Of a stretch of DNA of 64,000 nt, positions 13,236-24,049 are shown one piece after another (position 1 is the first letter of the stretch; each line of letters opens with the position of its first letter). Below the pieces are notes generated by a model. That model was given only the letters and a program-made list of their open reading frames with translations. It did no database searches and was not told the DNA's origin. Origin of the DNA: Mesostigma viride (lineage: Eukaryota; Streptophyta; Mesostigmatophyceae; Mesostigmatales; Mesostigmataceae); contig RPFO01000079.1 of the NCBI GenBank assembly GCA_009746045.1, positions 6,800,953 through 6,864,952 on the forward strand. The letters run 5' to 3'. The position numbers and the translations under genes are program-made.

Positions 13236-13329
13236 TAGAACTTGATAGTATTAAATTAATGTCACTATATATCACAATCCCGTCTACAATTACAAAAGTA
13301 AGTAAGTACTGGCGTGTCATGGGCATGGG

Positions 13330-13690
13330 CATTAAAAATTTTAAATTAAATTAAATAACATGACTACGTTGGGAGATCATGTAGCACATATTCCTTGCTG
13401 GATGGGTGGAGGTGGGCGAAGCCGCGTAATCGAACTAACCAAACTCTAAGCTATCTAGTGATCTAGAAAATCAGGACTAACTACACTACTCAGCAAAACG
13501 CCCCTTCCGCTTGGGGGGAGGAAGCTTGCCCACAGGGGCTGGCGTGTGAGCCTGGACAATCTTCTGCCACCTCTTCTTGTTCTGCATAGCAGTCCAAAGA
13601 AGGGAAAGAGAGTGGATGCGGTGTTCAAGTTGGGCTGGGACCACTAGGTCGGCCAGCAACATCTGGATGTAGTTCATGAGAGAGACTCTT
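13330..13690 (-). mobile_element. 5'-truncated LINE 3' end, minus strand, copy 2
   Basis: A second, shorter copy of the same element as 12060-13235. It encodes only the last 63 or so residues (13677-13486: NYIQMLLADLVVPAQLEHRIHSL and on), then 3' UTR, a decayed hairpin at 13359-13381 and an ATTTA-type tail at 13333-13357. Its 5' truncation point abuts the sequence leading into the minisatellite. Confidence 0.8.
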
Positions 13691-13784
13691 GAACTGTTAT
13701 TGTGCCCCCCTTAACAGCCACCTGGGCATCCACTTCCCATGGAGAGTGCTCCCTCAAGATAACATTTTCTACCATGGTCATGCC

Positions 13785-14600
13785 CCCCCCCGCACCCACG
13801 CATGCATGTCAGCCCCCCCCAAACACCCACGCATGCATGCCAGCCCCCCCCCACACCCACGCATGCATGCCAGCCCCCCCCCCCCCACACGCATGCATGC
13901 ATGCCAGCCTCCCCCCACACCCACGCGCAAGCATGCACAGCCCCCCCCCACACCTATGCACGCATGCATGCCAGCCCCCCCCCACACCCACGCATGCATG
14001 CCAGCCCCCCCGGCCACACCCACACATGCATGCCAGCACCCCCCACACACACACGCACGCATGCCAGCCCCCCCAGACACCCACGCATGCATGCCAGCCC
14101 CCCCCCCACACACACGCAGGCATGCCGGCCCCCCAAGACATCCACCGGCATGCATGCGTCTAGCCCCCCACATACCCACGCATGCATGCCAGGCCCCCCC
14201 CACACCCACGCATGCATGCCAGCCCCCCCCCCCACGTACACCCATGCATGCATGCCAGCCCCCCGGCACACCCACGCCTGCATGCCAGCCCCCCCCCACA
14301 CCCACGCATGCATGCCAGCCCCCCCAGACACCCACGCATGCATGCCAGCTCCCCCCACACCCACGCATGCATGCCAGCCCCCCCAGACACCCACGTATGC
14401 ATGCCAGCCCCCCCCCACACCCACGCATGCATGCCAGCCCCCCGCCATACCCACGCATGCAGTGCCAGCTCCCCCCCACACTCACGCATGCATCAGTGCC
14501 ATGCAGCCCCCCCCCACACCCACGGCATGCATGCCAGCCCCCCCCCACATCCTTGCATGCATGCCAGCCCCCGGCCGGCCCCCCACACCCACGCATGTGG
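13785..14600 (+). repeat. GC-rich minisatellite, roughly 30-bp unit
   Basis: About 26-28 units of the type CACCCACGCATGCATGCCAG followed by a C run of variable length. Variation in the C run changes the unit from about 27 to 33 bp. GCATGC is palindromic and the rest is C-rich on one strand. Long open frames (up to 335 codons) in several frames on both strands are by-products of the repeat (HPRMHASPPP-like on plus, GGGWHACVGV-like on minus) and are not counted as genes. Confidence 0.95.
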
Positions 14601-15204
14601 ATGGGTGCCTGGCCTCGAACAAGAAGGGCAAGACCAAGAAGGGTGTGCTGCTGCTTGCAAGTAGTGACAATGGAGCAGCGCAGGACTCAACTATGATCGG
14701 CATGCATGCCATGCAGGCCTCCAGCGCAGCCCAAGTAGGAGAGAGAGGCAGATGATAAAGCGGCAGCGGGCTGTACCAACGCTGGAGTCTTAGGCAGTGG
14801 CGTGGTGTTTTATACAATCATGGTGCTGCCCCAGCAATATATATGCATGCATGGATGGATGTAGTGGTGTGCTCTGACTCACTCCTTATTGCTGCCATGA
14901 TTGGTTGCTCTTTGGAGCGCCTTGATGCACGGTGACGCCTTGTAAGCATGCGTTTGTTTATCACATGTATAATTAATCAGCTTGTGTAATCAGTAACTCA
15001 TGTGTTATTATGCATCGAAGTGACCACTTCTACAGACCGACACCGGTATAAATTAACATCATGTACAACATGTGACCTAACTGTGTTTGATCATTTGATT
15101 TGCTAATTATGCATGAAAACTGAGTGATAACGTCATATTTCATGTTTTTTTCTGTCACGAATTGCTCAAGCTTCTTACCAAGCCAAACTTTGTTTGTTCA
15201 TGAT
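14601..15204. other. Gene-less stretch between minisatellite and LTR element
   Basis: No gene recognised. A short Lys-rich open frame (NKKGKTKKGVLLLASS, about 14610-14660) directly follows the minisatellite but has no extension I can support. The CTATC target site of the LTR element is the last five bases (15205-15209). Confidence 0.5.
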
Positions 15205-15209
15205 CTATC

Positions 15210-15772
15210 TGTTACGTCGCGTAACTTTTGTCGTTGTTACGGACGTAAATTAGGTCCTTCGTTGCCTCAGCCATTCGGGAGCAGTTCGCTGACTTTCCTA
15301 GGCTTACGTGTAGTTAGGACCTTTTGGCCGGTCGGTACCGGGCCTTGTGACGTGGCAAGTGTACAGTATGGTGGTTCGGTGCAGTCGCGTCGCGCTGCGT
15401 ACTTTAGTAGTGGTCCTTTTATCCTGCGTGTGAACCTTGTGGACATGCGTTGGTCCTGTAGGCGAGGGTCGATGTCGGCCCGAGCATACACGCCTGTCGG
15501 CGATCATTTATGCAGCAGTTGTCCTTCGTGAATGGCACCCGGCGTGTGTTATGAATTAACACATATTAGCTAGGGTCATGGCAGTGTAGTATTGTTTCCT
15601 TCGTAGTACCCTGGTTTTATTCGGTGTATGGCGTATAATAATAGAATGCATTGAGAACAGAGTCGTCACGTCCCAGGTCTTTCCACAACATAGCTCCTCA
15701 TCACTAGGTCCCTCACTAGTTTAGGTAAGGTTAGGCGCGGGGTTTGGAATAGAGAGGAGCCAGGGCGTAACA
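15210..15772 (+). repeat. 5' LTR
   Basis: 563 bp starting TGTTACG and ending CGTAACA, so the ends are 7-bp inverted repeats with the usual TG...CA. By eye it is identical to the 3' LTR except for six substitutions clustered at about 15728-15742. Confidence 0.96.
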
Positions 15773-15773
15773 A

Positions 15774-15788
15774 TGGTAGCGGAGATAG
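15774..15788 (+). other. tRNA primer-binding site
   Basis: TGGTAGCGGAGATAG begins two bases after the 5' LTR. TGG complements the CCA end of a tRNA, and the next bases would pair with an acceptor stem ending ...CTCCGCTACCA. I cannot say which tRNA without the host tRNA set. Confidence 0.7.
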
Positions 15789-16600
15789 TTTAGGTGGACG
15801 CGACGATATTCCCTTGCACTCACCTTATACGCCAGAGACCTTCCGCGGCCAGGGCACAGAAGAAGACAACCTCTTGACAGGTAATGGGCGGGTCGCCTGC
15901 AAGCTAGGGGGGTAGTGCTGCCCGATTCGGGACACGCCCTGCCTAGAAGTTAGACCTGCTCAAAGCGGATGAACTCCTCACGTAGCTAGCTTCTTTTCCT
16001 TTTCCCTCTGGGTGTGCATTTCCTTGCTGGGTGCTGTTTGACGTTAGCTAGTGGGTTAGCCGGTTCAGTGGGTTAGCTCCTTTTCTTCCTGTGTATACAC
16101 GCGCTTCCTTGGACGATTAGCTAGGATTGACGGTTCAATAGGGCTTGATAGTGGGACGATTAGCGTCTCTTTAGACTACACCTCTTTTCCGTGCATGCTG
16201 CTGTGTTTCTTATGTGCTTTCTCGTGCAGAATCTGGAGCCGGATGTTTATTTACCAACGGGCGCTGGTTTCAGGCGTCCTCGGCATTTCGGTAACAATAA
16301 GCTACAATAATGCATGTGTGTTTTCCTTTGTTTCCTTTTTATTTTCTCCTTGATCAGATTTTAAATCATTCCTTCCTTTTCCTTGCTAAAGTGGTAGCCA
16401 CTCCCCTTTGTTTTCTTGGTCATGCCCCTTTTGATCTGATTTTATTTCCTCCTTGACCTGATTTTCTTTTATCCTTGATATGATTTTATTTTAGCCTTGG
16501 TCAGATTTTTATTTTGTCCTTGACCAGATTTTTATCTTATCCTTGTTCAGCTTTTTAACCTTTCCTCGTCCAGTGTATTTCTTTCCTTTGCACCTCAACC

Positions 16601-17980
16601 ATGTCCTCTCAAACGTCTCTTGGTGGGGGTATGTCTCCCATTAACCAACGTTCCTCAGGTGTTCCTCTTGGTGTTAAGTCTGGTACTCCTCAATTGGCTA
16701 TGGGTAATAGACGTGATTCCTTGGACACTGTCCATCACTTGACTCCTCCGTCTCAGAGTGTACGTTCTGACAGTACTACCTCTACTCCGTCCTTTCACCG
16801 TTCACCTATTATTCCTCCTCCTACGTTTGAGGCATGTGCTAGGTCTACTGCCCCAGCCTCTGCTATTCCTCCTGTTAATTCTGGGAATCCCTTTGTGTCT
16901 GTCCCCTCTCAGGCTCCTCAGGTGCCAGCCCCTCGTATTGTACGTAGTCTCGCTCCTGTGGGCCCTACTGGGTATCCTACTGCCGTTCCTACACATCCTC
17001 CTGCTTCCTGGGCATACCCCGATACGGCCTATGAGGCAGCCCAAATCCCCTCACGTGTAGCAGAGCTAGAGATTAATCAGGATTTTAGCACCATGCCTCT
17101 CCATGATAAAAACTATGATCATCTTTCCTATTCCACAATCAGAGAAGCCTATAGTGTTCCTCACACCTCTGGTCACCACCCTGACACTGTGGTGCCCTCA
17201 CGTCCTCTTCCTTAGACCTATCCTGCTCCTCATAATTGGTTACTGCCTGAGTATGTGCCTGTGGAAAAGAGTGGGCCTATGGATAAAACTGATCCTTCTC
17301 GTGCATCTAAGCCCCCTCTCCTTCCCACGTTTGCTAGTGTGCCTAAGTTAGATACCAGTTCCACTCCTCAGCAGTTTTTCACCTTTCTTATGCTCCTCAC
17401 TCAGCAGACGGCCTCTTGGGAACAGTATTATAGGTGGAAACTCCTTGATGCTGTTCTTGTCCCTCATTACTTTACCACGTGTGTGGCTCCTGCCCTTGCC
17501 ACCCTTGTTCAATATGAGTCCCTCGTGTCCCATGCATACCCTAACTCAGTAGCAGAATTGTTTAGGAGATTGGAAAATCATGTCGTGCCTCCAGACGCTG
17601 ATTGGCAAGAGCGCCTTAACAGTTTTCTGCCTATCGTTTTCGTGACCTTCCTCTGGCTGCTGTTCGTACCCACCTCCTCCGTGTTGCTGATTTTATGTAT
17701 GCTCCTGCTCCTGTCCGTACTAGGGTCCATAACCTTGTCCTCACTCCTGAAGAAGAAGAGGCATATGTAGAAGAATTAGATATTTGTGTTACAGATATAT
17801 CTGCATTGGATGTGTCTCACGTCACGTGTTATCACTGTCGGGAGGTTGGCCATCTTAAGGGGAGTGCCCCAAGTTTCTTTCTGGCCCCCCCCCCTCATCC
17901 CAATGCCCGCCCTCCGCGTACTCCTCAGTGGGCCTCTCCCCTTCGCCCACCCTCTGGTCGTTCCTCTTTTGCTCCTTAAC
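16601..17980 (+). pseudogene. gag of the LTR retrotransposon, broken
   Basis: A Pro/Ser-rich N-terminal part (16601-17212) ends at an in-frame TAG (17213-17215), and the same frame continues directly into the capsid-like part (KPPLLPTFASVPKLDT, QQFFTFLMLL, AELFRRLENHVVPP; to about 17630). A frameshift then moves to the frame carrying LTPEEEEAYVEELD. The zinc knuckle CYHCREVGHLKG (about 17829-17865) has lost its last Cys through a further frameshift; a Cys codon (TGCCCC) lies in the adjacent frame. So there is at least one nonsense change and two indels. Confidence 0.8.
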
Positions 17981-18216
17981 CCTCTAGGTTAACCCATAAA
18001 TGTTGTACAAAGGCTCCTTAGTGAATCCCCATTCTGATCAGGATGCCGTCCCCTCTCAATACCCTCGTGATTCTCCAGCAATGGCTTTCTCACCGGGGTT
18101 TCCTCCAGGGTTCGTTCCCTTGGATGATGTGGGGGGGGAGGGAAACAGTAGACCTGTCAGCAGGGGGTAGCCCGGCTGGTAAGGTCCTCAGCTAGTACCC
18201 CAAGCTCAGAAAATTT

Positions 18217-18552
18217 TTGTTTACCTGTTTTGTCACTACTGTGGATGCTGCATCCTCTGCACCCCTGCGTGTTCGTCCTTTGATGTTTCTAAATGGTGGC
18301 CTTACCGCTCCTACTACCGTGGTAGACCCTTTTTTGCATCCTCATGATATCCTCAATGTTTCTGTCCTCGTAGATAGTGGGGCTGCCAGCTCCTTTGTGA
18401 GCGAGGCCCTTGTTAGGAGACTAGGATTACATAGTAGCTATCCCTCATTCCTCTCAGGTGACTGTGCACTATATATCCTGATGGTCACACTTGTCACTCT
18501 CATGGGACTGTATCCTTACCACTCCTCATTCAGGGTCGCCATATTAAATTAG
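18217..18552 (+). pseudogene. Retropepsin-like protease region of the LTR element
   Basis: The open frame contains LNVSVLVDSGAASSFVSEAL, the retropepsin active-site context (DSGA) expected between gag and RT. Just downstream, beyond a frameshift, DILLGLDWHQGHKITINYD (18580-18640) is the usual C-terminal protease/connector block of gypsy elements. A SINE-like fragment interrupts it at about 18645. Confidence 0.75.
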
Positions 18553-18644
18553 TGGCGACCATAGGCCCTATAACGATTGTTGATATTTTGTTGGGCTTAG
18601 ATTGGCATCAAGGCCATAAAATCACTATTAATTATGACACTATG

Positions 18645-18760
18645 GTCCTAGGTTCGATTCCTTGCTGGTAGCTTCTAGGCTTTCTTACTTTCAGTGTTCT
18701 GCGGAATCTCAGATTTGGGCAACTAGCGTTTTCACATTTGTTGCCTTCTGACGAGAACAT
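18645..18760 (+). mobile_element. SINE-like fragment with a tRNA-type B box
   Basis: The repeat starts at GGTCCTAGGTTCGATTCC; 18651-18661 is a perfect RNA polymerase III B box (GGTTCGATTCC). It ends ...TTTGTTGCCTTCTGACGA. The same roughly 110-bp unit recurs at 63368-63480, and its last 45 bp at 52692-52736. No A box is visible, so these may be 5'-truncated tRNA-derived SINEs. Here it interrupts the gypsy protease/RT junction. Confidence 0.6.
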
Positions 18761-19099
18761 GACACCAAGGTTATAGTAAGCCTCGGGCCAGAGGCTAGCT
18801 GTTACCTGGTTCCTTGATAGCACCTATTAGTTGCCGGAAGGACACACGAAGGTCGAGAATTTATCCTTAGTAGAAGTAACCCCTATTGAGCTACCCGGTG
18901 ATCCTCCTCTATGACCTATGGCTGGTCATTAATGACCAACAATGACAATATATGTTTTATTGCGCATGTTCCTCCGTGTCTTACCAATAAAGTCCGTTAC
19001 ATGTCTATTATAGATTCCTCTCGGGTCTTTGAAGAAAAGACTCCCTCATACCCTCCTCCTCGGGTGGTTTTCTCCGATGTATCGTATGGGCCCCTCCGA

Positions 19100-19260
19100 A
19101 TTATAAGAGTTATAACAAATACTTGTGTCGTTATTAGAAGCAGATCTAAGGGATCTTAGTAATTCCCCATATTCTACTAGTGTTTTGCTAGTCCCTCTGC
19201 CCAATGGCAAATTTATCCTAGTTACAGGCTATTGAAAAGTTGATTATGATAATAGCCGTG
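19100..19260 (+). pseudogene. Remnant of gypsy reverse transcriptase
   Basis: A short decayed block reads DLSNSPYSTSVLLVPLPNGK, matching the start of the gypsy RT palm (SPY/S, V-L-L-V, basic/Asn-Gly). The catalytic YxDD block is not recognisable further on, so most of the RT is lost or too diverged. Confidence 0.55.
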
Positions 19261-19695
19261 CAAAATACTACGCAGACATCACTTCCTCATGGTCTAGTAT
19301 TTTCCTTTCTTGGGCTGATGCACGTATTGTGATTAATAGCCCCTCCGTTTACGTGATTAGGTATAAGAAGTTTCACCTCTTTGAAGAAGCACAGCAGTTC
19401 TGTCTTTGGTATCAAAGAGACATTCATCAGCAGTTCATGTCTTTGGTATTAATGGTATAGTCAAACCGACATAGGAATATGTACATCCTCGTCCTGCAGG
19501 TCCTCCTACAATTCGTACAGAAGCTGTTCCTTCTCCATTTCATATCCCTGACAGATTTCTTACTCCTTTACCTTCTCCAACCCACGAACGGGGTTTTCTT
19601 CCTCCTATATTGAGACCCCTCTTACTGTGGAATTTGGTCCCTTATCAATCACGGTGACTAGGAAGGAGTGAGCTAAATAGTCCTTTCCTTTCTGC

Positions 19696-19869
19696 GTGGT
19701 TGAAGTTTTTGTTGTCAGCAGACTCCGACCGGCGATCCTCGTCTTGCCAGATACCTCGAAACTGTTTGTATTAGCTACTGACACTAGTAAGGTAGCCATT
19801 GGGGGTGTTCTCCTCCAAGACCAAGGTCATGGTTTGCAACCCATCGAATACATCTCTAGGACTATGTTA
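19696..19869 (+). pseudogene. gypsy RNase H, 5' half (split by insertion)
   Basis: LFVLATDTSKVAIGGVLLQD with PIEYISRTML is the start of the gypsy RNase H domain, with the first catalytic Asp in ATD. The frame breaks at 19869 where the Penelope-like element begins, and the domain resumes at 21918. Confidence 0.85.
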
Positions 19870-21917
19870 TGTAGATAAAGCACTTCTTGACCACTTCAAG
19901 CAGGACTTTATCATCACGTGTGTTGACAAGAGTGCCAACAACTTTGCTTTCATATGCAAGAAGCACTACCTTGCTACTTTGCAACACGAGTTGGCGTCCA
20001 GCCCTACCTATGTTCAGCGTGCACAGTCCACCGCCAGTATCACCGCTGCTCATCGGGCTTTTCTGCACAGCCAAAACATTTTTGCTCGGGCATTCCTTAA
20101 GCGGCAGCGACGCGCCACCACCACTACGTTCCCATATCTGTATCTCACTCTTAAGCTGCACAAAACTCCTGTTGCTTTGCGCACCATTGCTGCGTCGCAT
20201 TCAGCCCCACTGATGCCTCTCTCGAAACTCATCTGCCATGCTTTGAATGCTCTTCTCCCCGAAGCCAATGCATTATGGGTGGAGGTGCTGTCGAATGCCG
20301 GGTATGAATGCGCTGGTAGTTGGATCGTCATAGACTCAGCCCAAGTACGCCTACGCCTTGCCGCCCTTAGCCGTTCTAAGACAGCAGCAGAGAAACGTAT
20401 ACCTATGCCCATAGCCACCTATGATTTCACCACTCTATATACCACACTAGATTTGCACGATTTGAAAGCTCGTTTAGATAGCCTCCTTACTCGTCTGTAT
20501 GCACGTAGGCCTCACGGGCGCAACCACCTGCACGTGCGTGTTTCTCAGACCAAGCCCACGGCAACGTGGCTCTCAGGGATCGCGGCAGGTGCTATCGTGC
20601 GGGATGGTTATAATTATATTATCACGAAGGCTGACCTTGTCCATTGGATCTCTTATCTTGTTGATAACACCTTCATCTGTTTTGCGGGCAATGTATACCA
20701 ACAAGCTATCGGCATCCCTATGGGCACTAACTGTGCCGGGCTCCTTGCAAACCTCTATCTATACACTTATGAGCTTGCATTCATGGAGAATCTCATTGCC
20801 TCAAACGATGATGTTCTCATCAGGCGTTTTATCCATACATGTCGATACATTGATGATGTCATCGCTTTCGACAACCCTGATTTCGCAACCCATTTGTATA
20901 TCACCGCTGGTCTGCCTGGCATCTACCCGCAAGCGTCCCTCACATTAAAGCTCACGTCGGAGGATACTCATTGCAATTACCTCGATCTTAACATTACCCA
21001 TAACAAGAAGGGCTGGCGTACGGCTATCTATGATAAGCGCAAGGATCCTAAATACCAGCAAATTCCTTTTATTCGTTACCCCGATATTCACAGTCTCCTT
21101 TCCCACACAGCAAAATATGGTGTTGTTCTTTCTCAGTTACATCGTTTTTCCCGTCTTTGTTCTTATCGTGTTGATTTCATCACGACTCTTGTTGAACTCT
21201 TGCAGCGTTTATTGGTCAAAGACTATGACCGAGCCATTATGCTCCGTCAAGTCCGATGTTTTTTGCAACGTCACCCACATCTGTTCGGTGCTGCCCCTTG
21301 GCACAAGCTCTACAAACAGGTCGTGGACCGGCTGGATCGCATAGTATCTCCGCACATCTGAACCCTGTGATGCCAGATCTCCTTTGCGGCCGTTCCGAGC
21401 TTGGCACTGGATTCGTTGTCCACATCGTCGCGTCGCTGCCGCAACACGATGTTTTCTGGCATCCGCGGGCTTTTGGTTCCCGCCGCACATTTGAAAGTGC
21501 TGTCCTCCGGCTTTTTGCCTTTGCACCGTGTGCAGTTCTTGGACGTTTGGAATCATGGCATGGCTAACGTGATGACTGACTAGCTAGACCTTTTCAGTGG
21601 TTTTCCATTTGCGGGTATTTCCTCGTAAATGGTGGGAGAGCGATCGCAGCAATGGTGCTCACCACTAGACACTCCCGGCCAGTTAGGCTAGAAACACACG
21701 CCCTGATCAAGCATGCTGTTTCCGGCCCCACCGTCTAGGTCATCTAGTCGCTCCACACGTAAGCCAGCCATAATTTCAATGCACAAGGATACACATTTCC
21801 ATCACCATTCATCTTCATCATCCTGAACGACTCGAAAACGCGGAAAAGATAACGGCAGGCTCGAGCTACCATGGTCCGGATTCTCCCGATTTCTGGCCTG
21901 CGCTGGTTGTCTCTTTG
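19870..21917 (+). mobile_element. Penelope-like retroelement (PLE), 5'-truncated
   Basis: A 2048-bp insertion in the RNase H domain, flanked by ATGTTA (19864-19869 and 21918-21923), an apparent 6-bp target duplication. One open frame runs from the junction to 21361. It encodes a PLE-type RT with YDFTTLYTTLDL (palm start), IGIPMGTNCAGLLANLYLY, CRYIDDVIAFDN (catalytic DD) and YGVVLSQLHRFSRLCSYRVDF (thumb-type block). No GIY-YIG endonuclease follows the RT, so the element is either an endonuclease-less type or one with an N-terminal endonuclease lost by truncation. About 555 bp of 3' UTR follow, and fragments of that UTR occur at 34850-34976 and 47680-47737. The coding frame is intact from the junction, so the insertion looks young. 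Confidence 0.8.
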
Positions 21918-22250
21918 ATGTTACCTGCTGAGCGCAAGTACCCTGTTCACCAACAAGAGTATTGGCTGTGGTATATTGCTGTCATGCATGGCAACATTTC
22001 CTTAAAGGTGCCCAATTCGATGTCTGTATGTGTGAGCCTTGTGATGCTGACCCTTACCTGTTGGTTATTCAAACCGACCATCGTCCTCTGATTCACCTTC
22101 TGTCACAACCCAACCTCACTCCTCGGCAAGCGCGGTGGATGGAATTCCGTGCGCAATTTGCCCCTGCAATACGTCAAGGGTGTCAATGATATTGTCTTTG
22201 ATGCTTTATCCCGACGTCCTGACTTAGTATTCCTTTTTCGAGGATCTAGA
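21918..22250 (+). pseudogene. gypsy RNase H, 3' half
   Basis: After the PLE the host element resumes: ERKYPVHQQE, a frameshift, then LKGAQFDV, QTDHRPLIHLLSQPNLTPRQ (with the DH of RNase H) and, after another frameshift, VKGVNDIVFDALSRRPD. This is the typical gypsy RNase H end and linker to integrase. Confidence 0.85.
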
Positions 22251-22769
22251 TGTCCTCACTACCACCCTCGTTCCTACTCCTCTTGGTGTTTTCCCCTATG
22301 GTGACATCCCTCATGACGGGCAGTATACAAGACTACCTTTTCCATACCTGTGTTCGTTTTCCTGATCTCCTCTCTCATGTGGGCCTTTCTCTTCGGTGTG
22401 AGGGCACACCTGTCACCTCGGTGGGGTGGGAGGATACTAATAAAATTATTTCTTTTCCCCTCCGTCATGTGTCCACTCGGGCTGGGAAGTCGTTTGGTAA
22501 TCTTGTTCCTTCTAGTCCACCCCTCTTTTTGGTAAAGTTGTGGGTGACTTCCTGTAGAACCTTCTGTAGATGCCTCGGTAGCCAGTCCTACGTCAGATTT
22601 AGAGCGTCTTATCAGTGTTTACGGCCACTGAGCTGGAAGCCTTAGTCGCAATATCATCACACCCTCGAAAATTCGGGAAGTACCCGTGCAAGTTTGTGGG
22701 TAGCTTCTTGTATGTGCTGTTAAAGGATGATCCTCTGCAATGACGTTTGTATTTTCCCCTTTATTTGCC

Positions 22770-23350
22770 GCTCGTCCTTGTTGTTTGAGTTACATGATTT
22801 AGCTGCTCACCAGCTAGGGCGGGAAGCGTGTGCGGGATTTGGTAACCCGTTCATACTTCTGGCCCTCCCTCCTCAGCACTTGATGTGGATGAATATGTTG
22901 GTAGGACATGCCAATCATGCCAGGAGATGAAACCTAGTAATGTGGGTCAGATAGCAGATCGAGCCTCGTACCCTCCATGATCCTATTATAATGCCTTGGG
23001 ATTCCATTATGACGGATTTTGGGGGGGGCCAAAATAGAATGCCAAAGGCAATTGATGCGCAGATCCTCGTGTTTGTAGACCGCCTTACTAGACGTTGTCA
23101 CCTTGTCCCTTGTCCCTTGGAGCTTACTGCTCGAGTGACTGTGCAGCTGTACCTTCTAAACGTTTATCGTTACTGGTCATGGGTTGAGCAGGCAGTTTAT
23201 CTCCGATAAGGACACGCTGTTTACCTCGGACTTTTGGACAGAGTTCTTTGCTGCTATTGGTACTAAAGTGACGTTTGGCACTGCGTACCATTCCTCCTCC
23301 TCACACCTAGTAGAGCGATTAAATAGAGTGGTGGAAGAAGCCCTATGACA
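22770..23350 (+). pseudogene. gypsy integrase, broken
   Basis: The H2C2 zinc finger is visible as LHDLAAHQLGREA followed, after a frameshift, by EYVGRTCQSCQEMKP. The D,D-35-E core follows: WDSIMTDFGGG (first Asp), LVFVDRLTRRCHLVPC, YLLNVYRYW, then after a stop SDKDTLFTSDFWTEFFAAIG (second Asp) and HLVERLNRVVEEAL (Glu). At least two frameshifts or stops interrupt it. Confidence 0.85.
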
Positions 23351-23556
23351 TTGTAAATGGACCCGTCTGGTAGTGACTGCCAGGAAGATTACCTATGTTT
23401 GGTTGAGTGAAAACCTGCGCAACCTCTAGTTGTTTTTCTTCCTTGCCTTATGTTATTTCCTGGGGCTGTGGGTCGGTTGGTTGTCCCCCGCCCTCCGCAG
23501 CCATCATGTCAGACGACGCCTGCTCAGCCAGCCGCTATCGCTCCGTCCGTGGCTCC

Positions 23557-24049
23557 GGCCGGGCCCACTTCAAATGTTCCGCCGTCCAAGCCAAGTGTGT
23601 GACACTTTTGGTCGTTTTTCGCAAAAAAAAAATAAAATTTCGCACGAGTTCGCGTGATTTTCGCGTGATTTTCGCAAAATTTTCACACATTTTCGCACGA
23701 TTTCGCACGATTTCGCACAATTTTGCATGATTTCGCACAATTTCGCATGGATTTCAACCAAGGGTCGTTTTGGGGAGTGACGTTTGACAAAATTTCGCAT
23801 GAATTCACACACGTTGTGCACATCAAAATTTTTTACCGTCGACATTTTTCACATGAAATTTCGCACAATTTCAGCAAATTTCGCACAAATTCGCACGATT
23901 TCAGCAAATTTCACACGATTTCAGCAAATTTCGCACAATTTCGCACGATTTCGCACGACGAATCACTCTGCAGAGTGACGATCGTCGAAAAAGTCAAAAA
24001 AACGACCAAAAGTGTCACACTTTTCGGAACATTTGAAGTGGGCCCGGCC
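23557..24049 (+). mobile_element. 493-bp MITE with 25-bp perfect TIRs
   Basis: Perfect 25-bp terminal inverted repeats (23557-23581 and 24025-24049) start GGCCGGGCCCACTTC. A second inverted block, GTGACACTTTTGGTCGTTTT, lies inside each end (about 23600-23619 and 23998-24018). CTCC flanks both sides. The host is itself tandemly repeated, and the repeat at about 24085-24110 shows the uninterrupted sequence, confirming a 4-bp duplication. The inside consists of degenerate repeats of the type TTTCGCACRA / TTTCAGCAAA (23637-23965). No coding capacity. Confidence 0.9.

Noticed and set aside
13689-14755. Open frames of 110 to 335 codons over the minisatellite on both strands.
   Set aside because: They are produced by a repeat lacking stop codons; overlapping frames on both strands cannot all be genes.
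23637-23965. Regularly spaced TTTCGCAC motifs considered as a CRISPR array.
   Set aside because: No unique spacers of constant length, eukaryotic context, and the region is the interior of a MITE.
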